Source of the DNA: Cylindrotheca closterium
Taxonomy: Eukaryota; Bacillariophyta; Bacillariophyceae; Bacillariales; Bacillariaceae
Assembly (NCBI GenBank): GCA_933822405.4
Contig: CAKOGP040002013.1
Coordinates: 1-11,379 of the forward strand
Length of the DNA: 11,379 nt
Direction: 5' to 3'
The number at the start of each line of letters is the position of its first letter. The first letter of the stretch is position 1. A model generated the notes under the pieces. That model was not told where the DNA came from. It made no database searches and was given only the letters and a program-made list of their open reading frames with translations. This document shows positions 1-8,700 of this stretch, one piece after another. The translations under genes were made by a program, and so were the position numbers.

Positions 1-257
1 TTACCCAAGTGATTCTGGTACCGGTACATCACAAGCCACACGTACCCCAGTCTAACACATACATATTCTCCACCCCACCTCGCGTGGGAGAGCCGATCGT
101 CCCTTAACACTTTCGACTTGCGAGCAATGTTCCTCTATTGAACGCCTCCACGTGGTTCAAACTTTGTTGACCAAAAGCAACCTAGTACCTGGCCTCTACA
201 GCCGTATTACACCGGCAGTTGGATACTCTAGAAGTAGCATAAATACCAATTAATGAT
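1..257. other. Unassigned sequence left of the gag remnant
   Basis: No coding region can be supported here. On the minus strand this is where the rest of gag and the start of pol would be expected if the copia-like element continued, but the frame in use at the end of the gag remnant meets several stops and I recognise no zinc knuckle, protease, integrase or reverse transcriptase motif. The element is either cut off here or too decayed to follow. The window edge hides what lies beyond. Confidence 0.5.
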
Positions 258-1525
258 TCAGTTATATCTATATATAGGATCCGCCTTGGGCTTGGATCCT
301 TTGGTGACCTCATCATGGTTTTGGGCTGCTGCCTCAAGGAGTGACGCATACTCGTCGAAAGTAAGTGGTCTGTTGCTGTTCTACAAGGCCAATTGCTCGC
401 TAGTGTCGAAGACGTTGCGAAGGTATGGCACGAGTCTGACAGCATTGGACAACATGACGATGAGTTGCTCCTCGGGGGTCGGATGCTTTGCTACCTCATG
501 GTACTGGCGGAGGGTATCAAGCCAATGGAAAATGAAAGACAAATGACTACCAGGCCATTGGTCTGCGGTGAGTTGAGCGTTGTTAACCATTGCAACTTGG
601 TGTTAGCAGTAGAAGTGGCCTTGATAGACTGAGTATAAAACTTGCATAGATCCCGGTAGATGGACTGGTCATCATAAGTCTTATTGTAGCGTCTAACAAT
701 CTTCTTGCCTTGATCGGTGAGGAGAGTCCGGACAAACACCCGATACAAGAAGGATTGGTGTCTGTCAAAGAGATCTTGTTCATTGAGGCTGGTGGGCTGG
801 TACTTGGGATCAAGGACCTGTTTCAATCCATGAGTACAACAAGTAGCCTCTAGATTATGACGGTAGCTATCCCATTGCTTATCATCAGACAAAGTTGGAT
901 AGAGATTAGCATCAAGTTTAATGCCCCAATCAAATTCCTCAGCTGGTGAACGTAAAGATGGCTTGGAGACGAGAGGCTATGGGATGGTGCAACTACGGAA
1001 CATGATGAATGTGCTGGAGTCCCTGTATGTACCAAAATCATCAGGGTCAATGAGGACACAGTTAGTCAGAGTGACTGGGTCCTGAAGCACAGTTTCTTGG
1101 TGGTAGACGTAGCCACGGATCTCATGGAGATATGCCTTAAGTGGTTTTGGCACATCCCGAAGTACATCAGGTTGGGGATCACCGTTGGCGTCACATGGCT
1201 GACTGACAGGATACTGTAGACCGTCAATATCAGCATCATCCATGCCAATAAGCTTGAGGTAACATTTGCAACCGTATAAGTCAAGTGCTAGATGAAGGAT
1301 GCTGCCTGCACTGTAGCAAAAGACAGTTTCCAGGATGTACACAAGACTTGTTTCAAGATGTTCAGGTTGTAGGACTCGAGGCAGGTTGCGGTTTGTTGTT
1401 GAGTTGCCAGCAGTGGACATTGTCACTCGTGTGCCTGACGGTTGAGTAGTACTAGTGGCAGGCAGTTGAGTGTTGTTGGTATCAATGTTCAGAGCTTGCA
1501 ATTCTCTTTGGCCGATCCGGACCAT
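258..1525 (-). pseudogene. Broken Ty1/copia-type retrotransposon gag remnant
   Basis: This is the decayed Gag-coding part of an LTR retrotransposon, similar in layout to the Gag of diatom copia elements; intact Gag would form the particle that packages element RNA. Reading starts at an ATG at 1525. The N-terminal part has the DxDID-type segment (GMDDADIDGLQYP) and a DPDDFGTYR segment. The central part has EFDWGIKLDANLYPTL, then KQWDSYRHNLEAT, a DPKYQP/LF..HQ stretch and a SIYRDLCKFYTQS stretch. The C-terminal part has SHLSFIFHWLDTLRQYHEVA and LTFDEYASLLEAAAQNHDE. Three lesions break it: a TAG at 977-979 with Gag-like sequence in the same frame on both sides, a one-base frameshift near 577-583, and a second in-frame TAG at 381-383. 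The frame finally stops with TGA at 258-260. About 420 codons are traceable. Family assignment is from remembered sequence character, not a search; the coding decay is seen directly. Confidence 0.8.
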
Positions 1526-1553
1526 GCGCGAGTTGACTCAGAGGAATGGAACT

Positions 1554-1588
1554 CAGTCGACTTAGTTGATCAGAAGATCAGTTGACTG
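1554..1588 (-). repeat. Stem-loop in the gag leader
   Basis: An interrupted inverted repeat lies 28 bp upstream of the gag ATG in the element's direction. The outer arms are CAGTCGAC (1554-1561) and GTTGACTG (1581-1588), which pair with one wobble or mismatch. The inner arms TGATC (1567-1571) and GATCA (1576-1580) pair perfectly around a 4-nt loop. In LTR elements the leader between the LTR and gag often carries structured packaging or dimerisation signals. That role is inference here. Confidence 0.45.
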
Positions 1589-2280
1589 GTTGGAGTCGAT
1601 TATCAATGAAATTAATTAATAAAAACTATTATTATTTCAGAGGTAGCCGTTGCTATGACTATCAATCCTCCAATCCTGTGAGAAGCCGAGCACAGGAACA
1701 ATCCTTCGTCAATGGCCAAGCTGATAGGTAGGATGGGACACAGCAGGGAGGACCAGAGACTTGACTGGCCTGGAGTAGCAAGTTAGAACCCCTGGAAATG
1801 CAAGCACTGCAAACAAACCAGCCTACTACAGGTAGGATGACCCTGCGAACTCTAATTTGTGTACGCCCTGAGTTTGAGGACGGTCCTAACATTGGACTGG
1901 AACCGGTGCGACGCCAAAGTAAAAGAAAACAACACGCCTGAACCCACTGTTGCACAACAGAAGGCTCGTTTCCTGATGTGTTGGTGTAGAACTGCGGGAT
2001 TGGGCGCACAATTGCCCTTTCCAGATCGTTTTACTTCTCATTCGCACCAAGAAGGCGATCTCTCCCTTTTGAGACTTCTACCACAGAAGCTATTCAATCA
2101 AAAAGAGAAATCAAATCCCTTGCTCCGTTGGAAACTCCTGACGACAAGAAGGAGGTGAACAGGGGCAGCACAAGCTGGCAAGACTCAGCGCTTTCTTGAA
2201 TTAAGATACTCCAAATCGAATGGCAAGGGCGATAGGGCCGCACAATACCAACACTCCACAATAAGCCAAAAAACTCTGTG
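1589..2280. other. Unclassified repeat-flank sequence, possibly the 5' LTR region of the gag element
   Basis: No gene is supported. If the gag element is oriented on the minus strand, its 5' LTR and primer-binding site should fall here. An A/T-rich tract (about 1605-1640) ending in ATTTCA on the minus strand, followed by TTGATAATCGACTCC, could be an LTR end plus a degenerate primer-binding site. I could not pair it with an LTR start or a target-site duplication, so boundaries are not called. Open frames on both strands here lack recognisable domains. Confidence 0.35.
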
Positions 2281-2360
2281 TCATCGTGGAACCAAAACTT
2301 GAAAAATAACTCGTTGCCAATCGTCGTGGAACCAAAACTTGAAAAATAACTCGTTGCCAA
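2281..2360. repeat. Two-copy 40-bp direct tandem repeat
   Basis: Positions 2281-2320 and 2321-2360 are head-to-tail copies of the same 40-bp unit, starting TCRTCGTGGAACC and ending ACTCGTTGCCAA. They differ at one position (A at 2283, G at 2323). The bases just before 2281 (about 2266-2280) look like a degraded end of a further unit. The near-identity suggests a recent duplication. Translation across the unit gives repeated peptide on the minus strand, which is a by-product and not a gene. Confidence 0.93.
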
Positions 2361-2457
2361 CTGAAAGATCTGGGTATGTAAAACCCCAAAGAATTATTCA
2401 ATTCAAGTGGCGGTAGAACTTGCGGAACGCTTGAAATTGATCCGCGAGTTGTTGTGT

Positions 2458-2628
2458 AGGTCGTCTTTGTTGATGGGACGACTTCCGAAAAGTTGATTGT
2501 CTTCGTCGGTGAATGAAGACGACTTGATGAACGATCTCTGATGGCGAGATCGCGGCAGTTAGCTGTAGGCGTAACTGCGGCTGTTAATCTGACAGAAATA
2601 AATGAATATAAACTATAAGCCTATAGTT
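2458..2628. repeat. Cluster of five consecutive short stem-loops
   Basis: Five short inverted repeats follow one another in about 170 bp: AGGTCGTC (2458-2465) with GACGACTT (2477-2484, one G-T wobble); GTCTTC (2499-2504) with GAAGAC (2515-2520); CGATCTC (2532-2538) with GAGATCG (2546-2552); GCAGTTA (2555-2561) with TAACTGC (2572-2578); and AACTATA (2611-2617) with TATAGTT (2622-2628). Loops are 4-11 nt. The GTCGTC/GACGAC arms also allow alternative longer-range pairing, for example 2460-2467 with 2516-2523. No open frame of note covers the cluster. It may be part of a transposable element leader or a structured RNA; the function is unknown. Confidence 0.6.
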
Positions 2629-2700
2629 GACTAGTTTTACGAGATGATGGGTATCAAATCAGGTAAAAAGCATGCAGTGAGGATCGGAGGATCCTCGCTT

Positions 2701-2705
2701 GTTTC
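2701..2705. repeat. Target-site duplication, left copy (GTTTC)
   Basis: The 5-bp sequence GTTTC directly precedes the solo LTR and is repeated exactly on its other side. Five bp is the usual duplication size for copia-type integrases. Confidence 0.85.
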
Positions 2706-2897
2706 TGTTGGGAATTCATGTGCGCGTGTAAGAACTAATGAAGTACTGTTGGGACTAACAAAGTACTTGTGGAAAATCCAGGTTTATATGGATTAAAAGT
2801 GGTCTTCAGGCGTGACAAATAGATAGGATATACGGGTAGCTGGGTCAGAACCAGCTTGTCACATTTTTGAGGACCAGACTGGCTGTTTTAGCCAACA
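2706..2897. mobile_element. Solo LTR of an LTR retrotransposon (192 bp)
   Basis: The segment begins TGTTGG and ends CCAACA, a perfect 6-bp terminal inverted repeat with the canonical TG...CA ends of LTRs. It is flanked immediately on both sides by the same 5-bp sequence GTTTC. No internal retroelement sequence is present, so this is a solo LTR left by recombination between the two LTRs of a complete insertion. Inside it are the pair AAGTACT (2741-2747) and AGTACTT (2762-2768), a TATA-like TTTATATGG near 2783, and a nested stem-loop at 2812-2862. Orientation cannot be fixed from the symmetrical ends. It lies about 530 bp upstream of the APC5 start and could contribute promoter elements; that is inference. 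Confidence 0.88.
2812..2862. repeat. Nested inverted repeat inside the solo LTR
   Basis: Outer arms GTGACAA (2812-2818) and TTGTCAC (2856-2862) enclose inner arms AGCTGG (2838-2843) and CCAGCT (2851-2856) with a 7-nt loop; the two right arms share one base. Such structure would be in the RNA of a transcribed LTR. A regulatory role is not shown. Confidence 0.6.
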
Positions 2898-2902
2898 GTT
2901 TC
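2898..2902. repeat. Target-site duplication, right copy (GTTTC)
   Basis: This exact copy of the 5-bp sequence before the LTR starts at the first base after the terminal CCAACA. The intact match argues for an insertion young enough to have escaped mutation at its edges. Confidence 0.85.
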
Positions 2903-3427
2903 ATGCAGAATATTACACATTACGGAATCTGCCACGTCAGTTCTTTCTACCATAATATCACTGGCTGAGAGCGGTGCTGTGGACGTACAATACGCACGAC
3001 AGACAGGCTTTACTTCAACCGTGAATGATTATGGTCCGGGTCACGAATCCCGTTCCTGATAGAATTCTGTCACCTAGACTTCAATTTCACTCTGTCAAAT
3101 ACAGAGCAGTCTTTCAAAAGGAATGAGCTGCAACTCAGTTGCGGCTCGTTTACCAACCTATGTCACAACCTCTTTGGTACGTAGCTTTCCACTGACATGC
3201 TACTGTACCTTCTTCGCACATGACACACGTACTTGGGCGTTCGATTCATTCAGTCCGTCCTACACCTGCAGTCGCGAATGGAATTTTGCTCCTCACCGTC
3301 TGTCCCCCTCCCCTTTCGCTGCACGTACGACGGTCATGCCAACATTAACAAAAGTTCCCAAGTTTCAAGTTTCACGGATCGGAATATTCATAAAGTTCGT
3401 AGTTTACATCGAAAAACGGGCAATGCC
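2903..3427 (+). promoter_or_regulatory. Upstream flank of APC5 (promoter and 5' UTR region)
   Basis: This 525-bp stretch between the solo LTR and the APC5 start holds no gene I can support. It should contain the APC5 promoter and 5' UTR. The APC5 frame stays open for almost 200 bp upstream of the chosen start and has another ATG at 3278, but the peptide this adds has no family resemblance. No clear TATA box or other conserved element is recognisable. Confidence 0.5.
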
Positions 3428-5737
3428 ATGGCAGAAAGACCTTCTCCGAACTCTATTGCAGTTTGCTCCCTTATTGCACTGCACTCTGACCCCTCTTCGC
3501 CTCTTCATGATTTCCAATTAAGCCAAGAAACACAGAATAGTCTGACAATTTTCTTGGAAGAAACTGCATCCGCAACTTCTGATGATACGAGCCTGAAATT
3601 TTTGCTTTACAAGTCTCGCAATGAATTAGGCGATGAAATTACTTCCTTGCTGAAAGAGACTCTAGAAATGGCTGTAGAGTCAATCGATTCCTTGATTGAT
3701 TTGATGGACTCTCTACGAGCTGCTATCAGCGAAGGGTTGGTCGATCCTTCAAGTTCCCATGGCATTTTTCTTCGAGGCGTTTGTTTGGGATTCGAGGACT
3801 TGTCATTTGAGTCCATCGCTCAGCTATGGGAAAATTTGAGCGACTGTCTTCGCAAGCCTGAGAATACACCGCAGATACAGCAGGAATGGTCAAGAAATTC
3901 GCTATGGCATCCTTCAAGTAGCCAGATGGAGCGATTTGTGAGGAAAAGCTGTGGTGACTTTGAGCTCGGCCATAGTAGCCTTGAATCAGTTCTTTCTTTT
4001 GAAAGCATGGAACTGCAGCTGCAATCTTTGTTACAGAGGAACCCTGATCTTTGTGCGGCGTACTTCTTGAGATTTTTGAATTGCTTGCGAAACGATGAAC
4101 GAGGAGGGGCGATCCAGGCACTCCACCAATACTTTGACCAAGCAATGGTTCAACGAAAGATGCCGAAAGATATCCTGCAGTTTTCCGCAATTCTGCTTGC
4201 TATGGCGCACAGTTCATTTGGTGATGCTGAAATGTCTCTAATGGCGACGGAGGAAGCTGTTCGAGTCGCGCAACAGTCAAAGGACAGAGATGCATCTTGC
4301 GTGGCTTTTGCATTGGGATGGTTGTTCGAGAATGATTACAGCGGCACCATAGATCGGCGACAACTTTTGCAGCGATGTGCCACTCGAGCTTTGCAAGGTC
4401 AGCTTCGTCCTCTAGTCTCTGGGGCAAACTTGTCTTTAGCGACCCACCTTGCTTCGGAAGAAACGCAATCATTTACCCCTTTGGCATGGATGACTCTACT
4501 CCGTGCCACTACAGTACAAACGGTGGATGGCCTGGTCAACCTTGATCGTCCTACTCATATTTCACAGGTTCCAAGTGAAGGATTAGAAAGTGTAGCAAAG
4601 CAAGTGATGGTGTCAGCAGCAATTTGGGCATCCTTCAATGTACCTGCTCTAGCAGGTATATCCTCTTCTATGGCATTGGAATACAACGCACACCTCTTCA
4701 AAGGCGATGTATGTACAGCAATCGAAAATATTTCCCTGCTTTCATTGCACGGGTTTTCGTTCCAATTTCTGTCAAGAGATTTAGCCGGCGGCAGATGCGT
4801 CTATTCGCAAGCTATCTTGTCGTTGATCGAGCTTCAAAAGCGACTTGGATTTGGCTTTGACACTCTCAGAGTCCCGTTTCTCCATAGAGCACTCCTATTT
4901 CTCTTAGAATGGTCGGTTAATAGATGCGATCTTGGCGATGCAAGAGCGTTTTCCATCGCGCTTGATTCGTCCATTCACAGTGGACAATCGAACGCGTACC
5001 AGCTTGAGATTGATTTTGGCCTACAGAGATGTCGGCAGTTTTGCCGGGAGAAAGACTGGCAAAATGCTAGAATATGTGCGACGCGATTGCTTGATATTTC
5101 CAATTACAGACACCTGAAAACACATCGAGCGCTTGTCCTTGTCAATCAGGCTGTCGTAGAACTTGAAGCAGATTCAAAACAACTCGTCGCTCCGCTCTGC
5201 CCACTGTTGGAAGCGCTATCATATTGCGAAAAGCATGAGATGCATGGGATGCATGCTGTTGCACTGTCTGTCCTTGCAAAGGTGCACCTGCGATCGCAAC
5301 GACCAAAACATGCGATAGCAATTCTCACTAGTGTCCTTCCGAGCCTGCAACAACACGAACATGTGCTGTTCCAAGCTGAGGCACTGCTGACACTTTCGAA
5401 GTGTCATATTCAGCTGATTAAGCTCGAGACTACCAATGCAATGAATAACACCGCTGCAAGAAACGCTGAAATGAGATTGCTTCAATGCAGAAGCATGTTT
5501 GAAGGTTGTCATGATTTGGTTCGATTAAAAGAGGTTTATTATTTGCAAACTCAGGTTTATTCATTTCTCAATAGGTTCGAGGAGAGAGATGCATCTTCAG
5601 AGTGTTTCATGGCTGTGTCAAATTATTTTTCTTTGGGATTATCCAGCTTGTTTTTGAAAACTGAATCAGCGAGCTTTTTGGCAGATAGCTTGAAGTTGCG
5701 AGCGATACTTGAAAGAGGAGTACTGTTGCACAAATAA
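3428..5737 (+). CDS. APC5: Anaphase-promoting complex subunit 5 (APC5/ANAPC5)
   Basis: APC5 is a TPR-like scaffold subunit of the anaphase-promoting complex/cyclosome, the nuclear E3 ubiquitin ligase that marks securin and cyclin B for degradation. The protein is 769 residues, close to the roughly 755 of human APC5, on one intronless exon. The N-terminal region has PNSIAVCSLIAL (about 6-17) and GIFLRGVCLGFEDLSFE (about 115-131), which match the APC5 N-terminal domain. The family-defining segment (about 198-242) has LQSLLQRNPDL, FLRFLNCLRNDE and LHQYFDQAM, equivalent to the LLKFNPDF, YLSYLNNLR and LLHYFD segments of animal APC5. The rest is helical TPR-like repeat to the C-terminus. The start at 3428 is chosen because it sits in a strong context (GCCATGG) and begins just before the conserved domain; an in-frame ATG at 3278 would add 50 unconserved residues. 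Identification is from recognised conserved blocks across the length. Confidence 0.93.
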   Translation: MAERPSPNSIAVCSLIALHSDPSSPLHDFQLSQETQNSLTIFLEETASATSDDTSLKFLLYKSRNELGDEITSLLKETLEMAVESIDSLIDLMDSLRAAISEGLVDPSSSHGIFLRGVCLGFEDLSFESIAQLWENLSDCLRKPENTPQIQQEWSRNSLWHPSSSQMERFVRKSCGDFELGHSSLESVLSFESMELQLQSLLQRNPDLCAAYFLRFLNCLRNDERGGAIQALHQYFDQAMVQRKMPKDILQFSAILLAMAHSSFGDAEMSLMATEEAVRVAQQSKDRDASCVAFALGWLFENDYSGTIDRRQLLQRCATRALQGQLRPLVSGANLSLATHLASEETQSFTPLAWMTLLRATTVQTVDGLVNLDRPTHISQVPSEGLESVAKQVMVSAAIWASFNVPALAGISSSMALEYNAHLFKGDVCTAIENISLLSLHGFSFQFLSRDLAGGRCVYSQAILSLIELQKRLGFGFDTLRVPFLHRALLFLLEWSVNRCDLGDARAFSIALDSSIHSGQSNAYQLEIDFGLQRCRQFCREKDWQNARICATRLLDISNYRHLKTHRALVLVNQAVVELEADSKQLVAPLCPLLEALSYCEKHEMHGMHAVALSVLAKVHLRSQRPKHAIAILTSVLPSLQQHEHVLFQAEALLTLSKCHIQLIKLETTNAMNNTAARNAEMRLLQCRSMFEGCHDLVRLKEVYYLQTQVYSFLNRFEERDASSECFMAVSNYFSLGLSSLFLKTESASFLADSLKLRAILERGVLLHK

Positions 5738-5790
5738 GGTTCTCTGAGAAAAGGGCAGAACAGTCATACTCGTACTAAGCGTTCAAATTA
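5738..5790. other. 53-bp convergent intergenic gap
   Basis: Only 53 bp lie between the APC5 stop (TAA, 5735-5737) and the PDS5 stop (CTA on the plus strand, 5791-5793). No AATAAA signal is visible in it on either strand. Any normal-length 3' UTR of either gene must run into the other gene, so overlapping antisense transcripts are expected. Confidence 0.85.
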
Positions 5791-8700
5791 CTAATGCATC
5801 GGCTCTTTGGCGACATGTCTCGGGCTCCTGCGTATTTTTGTACTTTTCGATTGCTTTGCGTTTTCTTTCCCAGCTGCAGACTTCAAGGCCGTCGATCCAC
5901 TTTCAGAAAGTTTTATGCTCATATACGGCATCCCTGTTTTTTTACCGCTCAGTATCCTGGTGGATTTTCGAGCTCGTAACCTTGGCTGGACACGCTTGTG
6001 ACGCTTCGAAGCATCGGGCCTTCGCGCAAATTGAGAACGCTTTCCTAGTTTGCTGGAGACTGTCTCGTTATTTGGGCTACCGTCTTTTGCGCTTGGAGTT
6101 AGGTCAATCTCGGAATTAGCCCACCCTTCGATGGATGATGTCTCTCTTGGCGCGATATCTTCCGAGTCAAGGCCGTTGTATTGAGTGAAGCGATGAGTCG
6201 GAAGAGGAGAAATGCCGCTGGCTTTTTCACTTGTATCCATTTGCGCGGATGTTGACTGACTTTCCGCTCTTTCCAGTGAATGGAGATTTTCATGGGATCC
6301 AAGGTTGCTGTCCACCGAAGTGGAATCCGATGACTTGGACCCATTAGATATTGGTAAGTTCGATAAATCAGGCGGTTGGTCTTGCTCTTTCCAGGGAACC
6401 TGACTCACCGAATCTCGGGAAGTGATATGCTTCTGTCCGCGCTGGTAGAGGTGCGCTGGGAGGGAGATTTGTCCCGGATAAAAAGCCAAATTCACGTCAT
6501 TCTTCACATACGACAGAAGCACTTCCCTTGCTGCTAAGCAAACGACCTTTAACTTCGAAGGCGCAAGATGCTGATTTTGAGTATTTGGTCGATAAACTAA
6601 GCCCTTTTTGATAGCGCTGTACGCTGTATGCATGATAGGCTCATAACTCCCTAACGCTTCAGTCATTCGAAGCAAGAATGATATATTGTCCGCTGAGTCT
6701 CCCAAACTGAGCACCAGTGGATCAAAAAGCCATTTCAATCTTTTTCGTAGAATTCGCTCACCGTTCTCATCAACATGGACTTCCGAGTTTAAGTTCACTT
6801 GTGAGGAACTGCCAGACCAGCACAAAGGTGTTTCTGGTCTAAATGAAAGCAAATGAAATGCGTATAGAACGACAAATTCGGGCATTAGCGAGACCTTCAT
6901 CTTCGATTCAAAGGCCTTCTCCGCTTCTGCTCCGTGCGCTCTAGCTTGTACAGCAGTTGCCTCGAATGCTTTTCGAAGAGCAATCACACATTCCCTTGTG
7001 TGGTATCTGATGCTAAGGGCTGTTTTCCCAACATTGGCGGCATTGCCATTTGCTGCTGAGCTGCTCAAACCATTGTCCCCGTCGACGCAAAGTGTAACGA
7101 AAGCGATCAATCGTAGAAGGGGGACCATAGCGCTATGGCCCCTGAAATTTCCAAAGCTTCCGTTTCCGGTAAGCATCAAGCTAAGCTCTTTCATAAGAGC
7201 TTCTCTTACTTCACGCTCATCTTCCAAAAAGGTTTCAGCTAGGATGTGCCACCGTTCGGTCGTAAGGTGTCTACGATCAAGGCGAAGCCGGGGATCACAC
7301 AGCCGCAGAACACAAATGCAAGCGCATTGTTTCAAAGCTCGGCGTTCCTCTGCTTCCATTGGTAGTTCATTAATATGGAGCTTCGAGAGACCATGATCCA
7401 GAATGATGCGGGTAAGTAGATCGAACATTTGCTCTTCCAATTCTGGATTGTGGACTCTGGGTGAATCTTTTGGCGGTTCCTTCAGAGATATACAATCAGC
7501 TCGAATGAAAGACGTGACAAATTGAATAGCGGCACAGTATGTTCGACATGACACCGAGAGCGAGGAATCATCAATAATGCTGTCAGTAGAAGAAGGATCG
7601 GACAGCTTTGCTTCCATCTGTTGAGATGTCAATTTGCGGTGACGCCTGGATTGATTGCTTGGTGTTGCCTGATCGATCTCAACATGAGCAGAAGTATCTA
7701 TTTGATCCCCTTTGCCCGAACCTTGACGACCGAAACGGATTAAATCCAACGCGAATTGGATCGATTGTCTTCCCTTTACTGAGTGGAATACCTCCGACGA
7801 GTGCAGTGAAAGCTCTGCAAGAGCAACAAGTATAGTGATGAGCCTTGGGTCAGAATTATCGGAGAGAAAAAGCTTTGAGGGAGCTGTCAAGCTGTCAAGC
7901 AGTTCAGTGAAGGCATCGTTTTGCTCTTGAGACAAACTACCCATCTCCTTTACACCGTATAGGTTCGCTATCGTTCCAACAGCGTGACGAGCTTGTTCGG
8001 GAGTTCCATCAACTGAACAAAGGTCAAAGAGGTGCTGACTCGCAGTTCGTGAGACATCGATCATACCCTTCATAATGTTGAGTATAAGTAAAACGAATAA
8101 CATGGAATATCAAGAGAGGGAACTTACTGGTTTCACGTGTGGGGAAATTGAAGACAGGATCGCACTCAAGGTACTTAAAACCCCAAAGCGTGTGATTAAC
8201 CGGCTCATCTTGTTGCAGGTAACCATACGGCAGCTCACAAAGAGTTCAATCAACGTTCCAAAGCACTCCGTAGTGCTACACAGCTCAGGAAAAGATTCCA
8301 CTGCAAGATAGACACATTCAAGAAATTTCTGTGAAGATTCAATATCCTCTGCTTGAAAGCATTCGTCAGCAAGAAGAATGCAATGGCGGACTACTTCTTT
8401 GTTTATAAACTCCCCCATTGCGCAACGTCGTACAAGTGTCTTTACCCACTTCACGGTATCTTCCCCCATATTCTTGACTCTTTTCGGCAGCTCCTCGAAA
8501 GCAACACTGCGGGAAATGTTGCTGTGTGTTGCGTTGGAGATGGTAGCAAGAATTCGAAAAATATTCTTGTCTTTTGCTCTATGAAAGGATTCCAAGATCG
8601 GGCTTCGTTCTGCAGCACCCATGGACCGACCACCCGTCATGCAAGCCATCACTTCTAGTTTGTCAAGAGCTTCTGCATCAGCGGCCATTGATTGTTCCGA

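Noticed and set aside
1837..1941. A 34-residue plus-strand frame with PEFEDGPNIGLEPVRRQ, reminiscent of the linker between integrase and reverse transcriptase in copia Pol
   Set aside because: It is too short, has no catalytic motif nearby and runs against the strand of the gag remnant; the resemblance is too vague to call.
1662..2009. 115-codon minus-strand open frame
   Set aside because: No recognisable domain and a biased composition; it lies in the probable LTR or leader region of the gag element.
1979..2253. TGTTGG (1979) and CCAACA (2248-2253) as ends of a second LTR
   Set aside because: The motifs match LTR ends, but the 5-bp flanks (TGATG and CTCCA) differ and there is no supporting internal evidence.
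3030..3060. GGGTCACGAATCCC as a tRNA T-arm
   Set aside because: The loop is not a canonical T-loop and no acceptor, D or anticodon arms can be placed around it.
3278..3427. Upstream in-frame ATG at 3278 as the APC5 start
   Set aside because: It would add 50 residues with no resemblance to APC5, whereas the ATG at 3428 has a strong context and directly precedes the conserved N-terminal domain.
5791..8103. Reading the three large minus-strand open frames as three separate genes
   Set aside because: Each boundary has matching GT-AG sites with compatible phase, and the three pieces align in order with one PDS5 protein.
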